Assembly: GCA_026225235.1 (NCBI GenBank)
Contig: JAMFSK010000151.1
Span: 1 to 49,066 of the forward strand
From: Burkholderiales bacterium
GTDB taxonomy: Bacteria > Pseudomonadota > Gammaproteobacteria > Burkholderiales > Burkholderiaceae
Length of the DNA stretch: 49,066 nt
Direction: 5' to 3'
Shown: positions 1 to 7,397 of the stretch, in pieces
Position numbering within the stretch: the first letter of the stretch is position 1
Layout of the letters: each line of letters starts with the position of its first letter
Made by a program: the position numbers and the translations under genes
Notes under the pieces: generated by a model
What the model saw: the letters and a program-made list of their open reading frames with translations, nothing else
Told to the model about the DNA's origin: nothing
Database searches by the model: none

Positions 1-530
1 CCTCCGCATCCTTAACGACCGGCAGGGCGTGTGTCCTGAATCGCCCAAAAATGCGCGGTCGAGTTCATCCACTGCATAAGGCTTGCGCAACCCTCCCATC
101 GAAAGCCTAGCGGCAGGTTCCGTGGCAGATCATCCCTCAACGCGAATACCACCTGCAGATCGGAATGTGTCGCGACGGCCTGTTGTTGATCCGCGACTTT
201 TGGCTTCGTCCGGATCTCGCACCCCGCGATCGCGTGTCCCGCGTCGGGATGATCAAACTGCCGCGCGGCCCTTCACGGTCAACGCGAAGAGGAGTATTCA
301 ATTGCGGCGCCGCGATTCGATATGCGAGGAGGTTAACCGCACAGGAAGGGCGAGTTTTTTGGCCCGTTTGACGTCGCGTGATAACACCCCTCCCGACAAG
401 CCATAGTTGGAGTGCGGGCGCGAGTCCCGCCGCTAGCGGTGAGCAACTGATCGTCTTTTCTCGCGTCTGGGCGTCTAGCCCATCTGCGTGTGAGGACAAT
501 CGGTCCGCATATGTGGGGTCCATCCCGTCA
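1..530. other. No supported gene
   Basis: Several overlapping open frames exist on both strands, but they are rich in Arg, Ser and Pro and resemble no family I recognise. None has a convincing ribosome binding site. The stretch lies downstream of a decayed cydC fragment and is probably eroded sequence. Confidence 0.5.
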
Positions 531-906
531 TCAACTCCATGCCGGTACAGCCGGCGAATTGTCGACAACTCTGCCGTCGCACAAGGTTAAAAGTTCGCCA
601 ACGAAGGAGGCCAGCCCTTCGAGATGATGCGCAGTCAACAGCACAGTCCGTCCCTCCATCAAGCGTCCCAAAGCGCTTCGCAGCGACTAAGTCGTAGCCG
701 CATCGAGACCCTCGGTCGGTTCGTTGAGCACCAGAATCGGATGGTCGGCAAGCAATGCGCGCGATCGACACACGGCGCGCTTCGCCGCCGGACAGCAATA
801 CACCGGCTTCACCCAGCCAGGTGTTTGTTCCCTCGGACAAACCGGCGACAAAACGTTCCAGTTTTGCGGTCTTCAGCCTGAGGCGCGAGATGTGGGCTGT
901 CCCCAC
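531..906 (-). pseudogene. cydC: Remnant of CydC-type ABC exporter ATPase (C-terminal part)
   Basis: The reverse strand encodes the end of an ABC transporter nucleotide-binding domain of the CydC (thiol reductant ABC exporter) type. In order it has a GLSEGTNTWLGEAG stretch, the ABC signature LSGGEARRVSIAR, a Walker B-like segment LVLNEPTEGLDAAT and an H-loop-like LLTAHHLEGL. CydDC exports cysteine and glutathione for cytochrome bd assembly. Three lesions are visible. The reading frame shifts near 749-754, just after the signature. A TAG stop lies at 687-689 in the second frame. The N-terminal membrane domain and Walker A are absent. The Walker B aspartate that normally starts DEPTE is Asn. It cannot make a working ATPase. 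The RES-Xre pair starts 48 nt away on the same strand. Confidence 0.75.
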
Positions 907-953
907 GCGGAAAGATCAATACCGGCCTCTCCGCCGGGGAAGACGATCTGTCG

Positions 954-1421
954 CTATTCTTGTCGTAGGAGCTTCAGAATGCGGGGATCATGCTGTACCT
1001 CGAGCACTTCGGCGACATGTAGTTGCGACGCATGAACGTGCATCGGGTTCATCAAATAGTTCTTGCCGAATGGAACGATGACGCTGGGCACTTCGAGCAA
1101 TACGGTCGTGCCGATAGACAACCACTCGCTGCCAGCTGCGCGCGTCCACGCGGTCATTTCCCGCCAGTCGGAGGGCGCCGTGTCCATGTCGAGCCGCGCT
1201 ATTGATGCCCCATCATCGACTTCAATCCTGATCAGCCGATAAGTCGTCGGAAGATCGTCTCCCGAGCGGATCTCCAGATGCACTAGGATTTCCAGCAGGG
1301 CGAGAGCAGGGTGCTCAGCAAGGTACACGATGGGTTGCCCAGCGTGATGCCAGCGCGCCGGCGCGCGCAGGCCGCCGATGCCCAAGAGATCGGCGTGATT
1401 GCTGATTCGCCATAACGTCAT
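954..1421 (-). CDS. RES-domain toxin of a RES-Xre toxin-antitoxin pair
   Basis: This 155-residue protein matches the RES family in length and layout. It begins MTLWRISNHADL, continues with GLRAPARWHHAGQPIVYLAE, has an ALLEILVH helix and ends with a VPSVIVPFGKNYLMNPMH segment that carries the conserved Ser and Asn of the fold. RES toxins studied elsewhere (for example MbcT) degrade cellular NAD+. The role here is inferred from family. Its ATG at 1421 overlaps the antitoxin stop by one base (TGATG), so translation is probably coupled, with the antitoxin first. The gene appears complete. A decayed cydC lies just downstream, which fits acquisition of the pair next to an eroding locus. Confidence 0.9.
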   Translation of the reverse strand: MTLWRISNHADLLGIGGLRAPARWHHAGQPIVYLAEHPALALLEILVHLEIRSGDDLPTTYRLIRIEVDDGASIARLDMDTAPSDWREMTAWTRAAGSEWLSIGTTVLLEVPSVIVPFGKNYLMNPMHVHASQLHVAEVLEVQHDPRILKLLRQE

Positions 1422-1870
1422 CAGGCGAAGTAGCCTTCGTCGAGTTGGACGAGTGCCTCTTCGACGAGTCGCGCACCATGCTCAGTGCCCGCCATGTCAA
1501 GGCACGATGCGCCACCAAACCGTTTTTTGGGCCCGCGCAACCAAGTCATCGCCTTCTCGTCATCGTCGAATGTCGCGATGGCTTGCGCGACGATGCGGGC
1601 CAGGCGGATTGCACGATCAGACTCCTCGAGAGTCAGTCGTTCATCATGTTGGCGGCGATGTGTCAGGGTTCGGCGCGGGATGATAAAGGCAAGCTCATCG
1701 GCGCGAAGCCCTCGTTGGGTAAGTCGGTCAAGTACCGCGACATCTAGGCGCTCACGCGCGATGGCCGCCAGATCGAATCCAGATCTCACGGGTGCGTCTA
1801 GCAGCGCGGCCAGCAGTCCAAACTCAGCGGGAGGGGGGGCGGCGAGGCCGCTGGGGGTGAAAACGACCAT
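1421..1870 (-). CDS. Xre/MbcA/ParS-type antitoxin
   Basis: About 149 residues from the ATG at 1870, chosen over an upstream frame extension because a GAGGTG-like ribosome binding site precedes it. The family layout is visible. An N-terminal Xre-like helical region (AAIARERLDVAVLDRLTQRG) is followed by ELAFIIPRRTLTHRRQ and LTLEESDRAIRLARIVAQA. The protein ends with the DUF2384-type segment containing the Gly- and Arg-rich toxin-capping tail (GARLVEEALVQLDEGYFA). Antitoxins of this group bind RES toxins and repress their own promoter. Two near-identical palindromic sites sit 12-44 bp upstream of the start, consistent with autoregulation. Confidence 0.88.
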   Translation of the reverse strand: MVVFTPSGLAAPPPAEFGLLAALLDAPVRSGFDLAAIARERLDVAVLDRLTQRGLRADELAFIIPRRTLTHRRQHDERLTLEESDRAIRLARIVAQAIATFDDDEKAMTWLRGPKKRFGGASCLDMAGTEHGARLVEEALVQLDEGYFA

Positions 1871-1881
1871 GGCACACCTCA

Positions 1882-1914
1882 GGCAATTTGCCCTTTCGAT
1901 ATCGGCATTTTGCC
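1882..1914. promoter_or_regulatory. Candidate paired operator of the RES-Xre module
   Basis: GGCAATTTGCC (1882-1892) and GGCATTTTGCC (1904-1914) differ at one base. Each has inverted-repeat symmetry and they lie 22 bp apart, about two helical turns. They sit directly upstream of the antitoxin start. The repeats are seen directly. Binding by the antitoxin is inferred. Confidence 0.55.
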
Positions 1915-2318
1915 ACAACTCGACGCGCGCGGAAAGTACCGGCCTGAAAAAGAGCAGAGGAATCGATTTTATATACTGAATTGGCGCGACCGCAGAGGCA
2001 ACGAATCTTCGATTCGTCTGAACGCGTCCTGCAAATCAAAGCTGAGCTCATCGAAACCGGCCGCCGCCGTTCTGTACCGCCAACCTAGTCTCGGCGCCCG
2101 AAGCGGAAAGTCTGTGGGTAAGGTTAACGGACCGGAAGCGGGCGTAGTTAGAGCTATGCATCCCTTCATTTCCGACCACGGAGGAGCGGGTGTCGCGTTT
2201 AGGAGGACGACCCCGCGCTCGGAGCTCGTCAAGTTTAACTACCGTGCGCGAATGCCCCGCCACCCCGATAGAAAAGCTCTAGTTAGCTGCCCCGGGGCCG
2301 TCCGACTTGAACAGACCA
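1915..2318. other. Intergenic stretch, no supported gene
   Basis: Short open frames on both strands show no family resemblance. The stretch separates the toxin-antitoxin promoter from the 3' end of the GloVer-repeat gene. I see no clear terminator or repeat. Confidence 0.45.
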
Positions 2319-3179
2319 TCAGTGCAGTTCGAACACCGTGCCGGTGTCGGGGATCGACCCGCCGTTAAAGGTCGTCCCGAGCAGGTCGCCCTGGCCATCC
2401 AGGATCAGCGGTGCCAGCGGATCCTTGCCATCCGAGCCGCCCGTGAACGAACGCAATATAGTGATGCTAGCGGACCAGCTACCCGGGCCGTTGGGACTGA
2501 GTTCGTACACCGTACCCTCATTACTGCTACCGCCCTGGAAGGTCGTACCCAGCAAATCCCCCTGGCTGTCCATGACCAGCGCCGCTTCCGGCGCAGCGCC
2601 ATCCAAGCCCAGACCCTCGAAAGTGTGTAGCGTGGTAGTCGTGCTGGCCCAGGTACCCGGGCCGGTAGACTTGAGCTCGAACACCACACCCAGATTGTTA
2701 GCGCCGCCAGATGCGGTCGTGCCAAACAGGTTGCCCTGGCTGTCCATGATCAACGGAGCACTCGGTTGAGCCCCGTCCAGCAAGTCCGTGAACGAATGCA
2801 GCACCGTTTCGACCGGCACATGGCAGCTAACCGCAATGTCGCTCACATCAGCCGAGAGCGTGCCCTGCCCCGCGCTGACCGGGCAAAATAGCCCTGCGGG
2901 AGCGCTGCTCACCGTCACCGCGTAGGTGCTGCCAGAAGACATCGACGGGAAAGTGAACGGCACCTCAGCCCCACTGGCGAGTCCCGTCAGCGTCTGAGCG
3001 CCGCCACCATTCAGCTCGACGCTCACCGACTGCCCTGTCGTCAAACCGGAGACCGTGCCGCCGATCGTGAATGCCGAAGCCGAGACCGGCGTAACCGGCA
3101 CGCCCGGTGGTGTCGTAGCCGCTGTGGTGGGCGGATTTATGCTCGGGTTATCCGACCCGCCGCACGCCGTGAGAATCAA
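2319..3179 (-). CDS. GloVer-type tandem-repeat lipoprotein with displaced start
   Basis: The protein carries a lipoprotein signal (LTAC lipobox followed by GGSDN and a Thr/Pro-rich linker). An Ig-like segment (IGGTVSGLTTGQSVSVELNG) follows, then about three copies of the GloVer repeat, seen as GNLFGTTASGG, GDLLGTTFQGG and GDLLGTTFNGG, each followed by a GTVFEL-like strand. Such proteins are exported and probably surface-exposed; the function is unknown. The frame has no ATG: the given start is TTG at 3179 inside the hydrophobic signal core. The hydrophobic stretch VVSPVFICTALILTAC extends further upstream in the same frame to a stop. A plausible ATG with a basic start (MSALKDKL) lies at 3249 in another frame. 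A one-base indel between about 3195 and 3230 would join them, so the gene may be silenced by a frameshift. Three repeats is short for the family. Confidence 0.75.
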   Translation of the reverse strand: MILTACGGSDNPSINPPTTAATTPPGVPVTPVSASAFTIGGTVSGLTTGQSVSVELNGGGAQTLTGLASGAEVPFTFPSMSSGSTYAVTVSSAPAGLFCPVSAGQGTLSADVSDIAVSCHVPVETVLHSFTDLLDGAQPSAPLIMDSQGNLFGTTASGGANNLGVVFELKSTGPGTWASTTTTLHTFEGLGLDGAAPEAALVMDSQGDLLGTTFQGGSSNEGTVYELSPNGPGSWSASITILRSFTGGSDGKDPLAPLILDGQGDLLGTTFNGGSIPDTGTVFELH

Positions 3180-3249
3180 TGCGGTGCAAATGAAGACCGG
3201 CGAGACTACGGGTGCTGCCTAACGTCAATTTGTCCTTGAGCGCTGACAT

Positions 3250-3715
3250 TGGAAAAAGGTTCTCGAATGTTGGAAGATGATGTGAAATTGCTTTTTAGCG
3301 CTGACAGGGAATCGGTGCGGCCGAAAGAATTGATTTTCTGCGAAATCTCGATTCAAATAATGGCAAGTAAATCTTGGCGTTCGTGAGGCTATGGTTGAGG
3401 CTTGGCTGCGTAAAATGAATAGCTTTGATGGGCCGGATCAACGAAACGAATGAGATGAAATGCCCGTGCTCGCCAAGTCTTAGCCATCGACACAGTGATC
3501 GACGATGTGGTGCATGTCTGGTGCCCGCTCAAAGGCCATTGGCGCATCCCGCGGAATACAACGACTCGACGACTTGAACTCGCCATTTTCTCCAGCGAAG
3601 GGATGATCGCCCGTGAACGGGTGCCGCTGAAGCATGCGAAAGCAAGTCGTTACATTCGCCGCCGTACGCAGTGTACGATTGACAGAAAAATCAGAGCCAA
3701 GTGACGCCGCCTCGC
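3250..3715. other. Intergenic stretch, no supported gene
   Basis: This is a relatively AT-rich spacer between two genes that diverge from it. Open frames here have no recognisable similarity. It probably holds the promoters of the GloVer lipoprotein (reverse) and of the YgiC-like gene (forward), but I cannot point to clear -35/-10 boxes. Confidence 0.4.
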
Positions 3716-4899
3716 ATGCGAAGAACAAAACAACAGCCTCGCCCGGACTGGCCCCAACGCCTCGACAGTGTCGGTTTTCGTTTCCATTCAATCGACGAAC
3801 AAGGCGTCATGCAGGCGCCCGATCCGAATCGCTTTCCTTATTGGGTAGAAGACGCAGCCTATGCCTTCAGCGAAGACGAAATCGAAACGGTATGGGCTGC
3901 CACGCGTGAATTGCACGCGCGTTGTCTTGAAGCCGTCGACTATGTCATTCGCGCACGGCTGTTCTCTCGGATGGGAATTCCGACCGCATTCGAACCCCTA
4001 ATTCGCGCATCCTGGGAACGCCGGGATCCGAGCGTTTACGGTCGCTTTGACCTGACGCTCGACGAACAAGGCGTACCGAAAATGTACGAATACAACGCGG
4101 ACACTCCCACTTCGCTCATTGAATCGAGCATCGCCCAGTGGTTCTGGAAAACGGATGTGCAACCGGACCACGATCAGTTCAACAGCATCCACGAGGCGCT
4201 TGTCGAACGATGGCAAATATTGCGTGAACACTACAAGGATGTACGCACCCTGCATTTCGCATGTGTGTTCGACAGTCTCGAGGACGTGGCCAACGTCGAG
4301 TACATGATGGACACAGCGGTGCAGGCTGGCTGGGATGCGAAGATCATTGCCATTAGCAGGATCGGTGTCGACCGATCGGATCGATTCGTCGATGAAGAAG
4401 GTGAGCCCGTCGAGTTGATGTTCAAGCTTTATCCGTGGGAATGGATGCTCAAGGAACGCTTCGGCCAAAACTGATCGCAAGCCCAACGCGATGGGTTGAG
4501 CCGCCGTGGAAAATGATCCTCGCCAACAAAGCGATCCTGCCCGTGCTCTGGACGCTCTTTCCCGATCATCCAAATCTACTGCCGGCATCTTTCTCGTCAG
4601 ACACCTTCGCCGGCGCGGCGCATGCAAGGAAACCGTTTTTCTCAAGAGAAGGTGCGAACGTATCGCTGACGTTCGCCGACGGACAGGTCATCAGCGAAGC
4701 TGGACGATACGGCGAAGAAGGATTTGTCTATCAGGGGTTTGCATCGTTGCCGCGGTTTGGTGACCGCTACGCGACACTGGGATCCTGGGTCGTCGGTGAC
4801 GAATCGGTCGGCTTGTGCGTGCGCGAGGAGCGTCAACCGATTACGCGCAACACGAGTTTCTTTCTGCCGCATTACTTCACAAAAAATACTCGATCATGA
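3716..4899 (+). pseudogene. YgiC-like glutathionylspermidine synthase-family gene, frameshifted
   Basis: Two adjacent frames together make about 394 residues, the usual size of the YgiC/YjfC branch of the GSP_synth (ATP-grasp) family. The first part runs to a TGA at 4472 and holds RFPYWVEDAAYAF, SVYGRFDLTL and the family motif MYEYNADTPTSLIE. The second part resumes at KLIASPTRWVEPPWK and holds SFSSDTF, KPFFSREG and the C-terminal GSWVVGD segment. The break is at 4463-4470 (GGCCAAAA). One extra base (GGC CCA AAA CTG) restores G-P-K-L and the family frame. GTG at 3701 is an alternative start. The stop overlaps the following lipoprotein start as ATGA. The E. coli ygiB/ygiC and yjfM/yjfC loci pair the same two families. 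A single indel could also be a sequencing error. Confidence 0.8.
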
Positions 4900-5399
4900 C
4901 CGTTCCCAAGCGTCCCAGGCTCGCGGTTATCGGCGCACTGGGTGTGTTCGCTAGTGCATCGCTTATTGCGGGCTGCGACAACGAGTCGAAGGTTGACGTC
5001 GAACGCGCACAGTATGCGACGCAGTCCGATTGCGAATCGGACTGGGGAAGACCCGAAGATTGCGTGTTGATCAATGACAACGCGCAGCCCGCGTCGGGCG
5101 CCAGTTCTTCAGGCAACGGGACCGGGCATGGGGCGCATGCTATTGGCGGCCATTGGTATGGTCCTTACTACACTCGTACTGGCACGGTCTATCACCACGA
5201 CGGAGAAGAAACACATGAGCGGGTGTCGGTGCGAAACGCAATCAGTACCACCGAGTCGCACGAATCCTCGAGTTCGTTATCCGAAGGTCATGGGGGAGAG
5301 TCAGTCTCTCGAGGCGGTTTCGGAGAGTCGGCCGAGGGCGGTGGCGAAGGGGGTGGGCATGGCGGTGGCGAAGGAGGAGGTCACGGCGGTGGAGGCTGA
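4896..5399 (+). CDS. DUF1190 (YgiB/YjfM-like) lipoprotein
   Basis: A 167-residue lipoprotein starts at the ATG that overlaps the preceding stop (ATGA). The signal peptide MTVPKRPRLAVIGALGVF ends at the lipobox LIAGC. The mature part has the Cys-containing DUF1190 core (ATQSDCESDWGRPEDCVLIND), then GHWYGPYYTRTGTVYHHDG, a Ser/Glu-rich stretch and a Gly/His-rich tail made of GEGGGHGGG units. DUF1190 proteins pair with YgiC-like ATP-grasp enzymes in enterobacteria. A shared envelope role is inferred, and the biochemical function is unknown. If the upstream frameshift is real, translational coupling would be lost as well. Confidence 0.85.
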   Translation: MTVPKRPRLAVIGALGVFASASLIAGCDNESKVDVERAQYATQSDCESDWGRPEDCVLINDNAQPASGASSSGNGTGHGAHAIGGHWYGPYYTRTGTVYHHDGEETHERVSVRNAISTTESHESSSSLSEGHGGESVSRGGFGESAEGGGEGGGHGGGEGGGHGGGG

Positions 5400-5981
5400 T
5401 GCCGGGAACTTGGGTTCCGTGGGTGTTAAATGCCGTTTTTGCGCCAAAAGATGGCGATCCTGTTCAATAAACTGTTCGGGCAAGAAGGCTTTGCAGCCCT
5501 TCATTTCACGACAGAAAGACGAGAGGGCGGCGGATTCGGCTGAACTATGGTCGACGCGATCTGCGCGAAGCAAGTCGCGCCGATGTCTCGGCGGCAAATG
5601 CGTAATGTCACGGAAGGGCGATAGAGGGCCCCGAACGCATCCGAGAAAGGGAATCGACATCTGTACAGTGAGCCGGCCGACTGGTCGGTGCCATCAATGA
5701 CGATCGTGTTTCGGCACTGCACAGTTCCGAGCCCAGCCACCCGAACTCCTCGGGTAACTCGACGCTGCTGACACACAGCGAGCGTGCTTGTGCGACCTGT
5801 GCGTCGAGGCTGCCACGAAAGTGAATTATCCCGGCTCACGGCTGAGAGCAAGGTCGGGCAGTCGACCTCGATTGAGGCTGGCTCTAGGAGAATCGGCGAG
5901 CGGTTTTCGAGCGGGGCATCCCGATTCAATACGGTCGCCGCCAGCCGTTATGCACCTAGAGGAGGAAAAACCAGGGCACGT
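5400..5981. other. Eroded region, no supported gene
   Basis: A short forward frame at 5430-5543 (MPFLRQKMAILFNKLFGQEG) ends quickly and matches nothing I know. The reverse strand has fragments of fair composition (a LPEEFGWLGSELC-containing frame near 5690-5830) but with stops around them. It looks like decayed coding sequence whose origin I cannot name. Confidence 0.4.
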
Positions 5982-6278
5982 TTATCTGAGGTTCGGCCCG
6001 CGGTGAACTCTTACTTGAGGAGAAGCCGCCTTGCTGGCTAACAACGCCTTGATTGCGGCGATCGATTGGTTGCCGGTTGGGGTGCCCTCTACGCGTCGAG
6101 CCGTGGCGAACTGGGGCGGCCGAACACCCAGTTCCCGGCACACTGCTGAGACATAGGGCTTTGTCCTTACGCCGATACGCTGTGCCGCCGATTCCAGCGC
6201 GACGTCGCCGACCTTCATGCGAAGCCACTCGAGTGTGCGGCGGTCATGCTCGTTCATCACGCGGATACGATGTTCCAT
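5982..6278 (-). CDS. Small helix-turn-helix-like protein under SOS-box control
   Basis: The 98-residue frame starts at the ATG at 6278, chosen over a longer frame because the upstream part is AT-rich promoter sequence. The N-terminal half (RRTLEWLRMKVGDVALESAAQRIG, then TKPYVSAVCRELGV) has the spacing of a helix-turn-helix: a helix, a short turn, and a second helix after RTKPYVSAVC. The C-terminal half is basic and probably unstructured. I do not recognise a named family. The start codon lies 9 bp from a consensus LexA box, with a second near-consensus box behind it, so DNA-damage induction is the strongest clue to its role. Confidence 0.6.
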   Translation of the reverse strand: MEHRIRVMNEHDRRTLEWLRMKVGDVALESAAQRIGVRTKPYVSAVCRELGVRPPQFATARRVEGTPTGNQSIAAIKALLASKAASPQVRVHRGPNLR

Positions 6279-6286
6279 GGCGAGAC

Positions 6287-6320
6287 CTGTATATATAAAC
6301 AGTAGTGTAAATATATACAG
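6287..6320. promoter_or_regulatory. Two tandem LexA (SOS) boxes
   Basis: CTGTATATATAAACAG at 6287-6302 matches the LexA consensus CTGT-N8-ACAG exactly, with an AT-alternating centre. GTGTAAATATATACAG at 6305-6320 has one mismatch in the first half-site. The two are 18 bp apart start to start. The whole 34-bp block also forms a larger inverted repeat (CTGTATATAT ... ATATATACAG). It lies between the reverse gene starting at 6278 and a forward frame starting at 6346, so it could control both. Confidence 0.8.
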
Positions 6321-6345
6321 TATTTTGTTGCTTTTCAAGAATCGT

Positions 6346-6715
6346 ATGACCAGCATCCCTCAGCCGCCTCAGCCGCCTCAGCCGCCTCTGCCGCGAGTGA
6401 GCAGGCTGGGAGCCGTGTTCGCCCAGCCCGGCATTCCCGCACCCATAACGGCTGGCGTACCTCGCGAGCGAAGGCCAGAGGATGGGGCGTCGATACTGTT
6501 GGGCCTCGAAAATTACTTCGACCCCGTCGAGCCTACGCCCAACTGCGTTCCGCGATCTGTTCGACGCTGCGCTCGTTACGCGAGCAGTGGGGCTCGGTGT
6601 CGCCTCGGCGTCCGACGCGATGCGCTCAATTGCAAATCAGTTTTTTCGCAGGACCGCGGTAGCCGTCGTCACGTCGCCAAGTGCTGATCCCATCTGTCAA
6701 ACTCAGCGATCGTGA
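6346..6715 (+). pseudogene. Possible frameshifted gene facing the SOS boxes
   Basis: An ATG 25 bp beyond the second LexA box opens a frame that begins MTSIPQPPQPPQPPLP and continues AVFAQPGIPAP and ILLGLENYFDPVEPT. Near 6530-6540 coding character appears to move to another frame (TAFRDLFDAALVTRAVGLGV, then DAMRSIANQFF), which ends at 6715. Joined, they give roughly 123 residues with a Pro-rich start and an amphipathic helical end. I do not recognise the product. Whether this is a damaged gene or coincidence is uncertain. The position next to the SOS boxes is the main argument for it. Confidence 0.35.
6358..6393 (+). repeat. Short tandem repeat, 9-bp unit
   Basis: CCTCAGCCG occurs three times in succession, followed by a fourth copy with one change (CCTCTGCCG). 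In the 6346 frame it encodes PQP-PQP-PQP-PLP. A 9-bp unit changes length without breaking the frame. Confidence 0.85.
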
Positions 6716-7048
6716 TCCAGATGGCTTAACGAACGCAACCCCGAAAATACGACTTATCAGGGTTGAGCGGGTAGCAGGCTTGCAATACTAGAAGCCTTCG
6801 AGTGGTTTGCGCGCGGGACGCGGCTCTGGCGCTTGAGTGAGTCAAGACGCGATTGGTTCGGATCGAAGCGAAGGGCCGCGCACCATCGTGATCCTTCGAT
6901 AGCCAGGAGGCATCGCCTGACAAGGTGGCCAACTGTGGTTCTGCCCCAATACTCCTCCCAGCTGTTGCACGAATCGGCCCGACCCCGCTAAAGTGCTGCG
7001 AGATGCGAAGCTATCCAGGTCTCGCTCTCCGTTCCTCACAGGCCAACT
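6716..7048. other. Intergenic stretch upstream of the HU gene
   Basis: No supported gene. It presumably holds the HU promoter. I see no unambiguous promoter boxes or terminator. Confidence 0.4.
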
Positions 7049-7324
7049 ATGAATAAGCAGGAGCTCATCGATGCCGTAGCATCGGCGACAGGCGAGACCA
7101 AAGCCTCAACGGCGAACGCGCTCGACGCGTTTATCGACGTGGTGACACAAGCGCTCGTCAAAGGTGAAACGGTGCAATTAATCGGCTTCGGTTCATTCGG
7201 GACAGGTTCGCGCGCGGCGCGCACGGGCCGCAATCCCGCTACAGGTGCCGCAATCGAGATCGCGGCGGCTACCACGGTCAAGTTCACGGCGGGGAAAGCA
7301 TTCAAAGATCTGGTCAACGCTTGA
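7049..7324 (+). CDS. HU-family DNA-binding protein
   Basis: The protein has 91 residues, the standard HU length. It has the N-terminal [11 protein letters not shown] helix, an [14 protein letters not shown] strand-turn, the DNA-binding arm ([16 protein letters not shown]) with the GRNPATG signature, and a C-terminal helix ([14 protein letters not shown]). HU dimers bend and compact DNA without strong sequence preference. It is a single gene. The next cistron is 73 nt downstream and does not appear to be functionally linked. This is probably one of several HU paralogues, as Burkholderiaceae often carry more than one. Confidence 0.95.
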   Translation: MNKQELIDAVASATGETKASTANALDAFIDVVTQALVKGETVQLIGFGSFGTGSRAARTGRNPATGAAIEIAAATTVKFTAGKAFKDLVNA

Positions 7325-7397
7325 GCCCCCCGGTCTTCGGGCGGTTCGTCTACGCATTCGGTCAATACTAGATGACCGCCGGATTGACGAGGCGTAG

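Noticed and set aside
1..530. Forward frame with LLLIRDFWLRPDLAPRD near 165-371 as a gene
   Set aside because: Short, no ribosome binding site, no family resemblance, and surrounded by equally long meaningless frames.
4463..4473. Programmed -1 frameshifting in the YgiC-like gene
   Set aside because: A -1 slip would restore the family sequence, but GGCCAAAAC is not an X-XXY-YYZ slippery heptamer and I see no downstream stimulatory structure. A simple indel is more likely.
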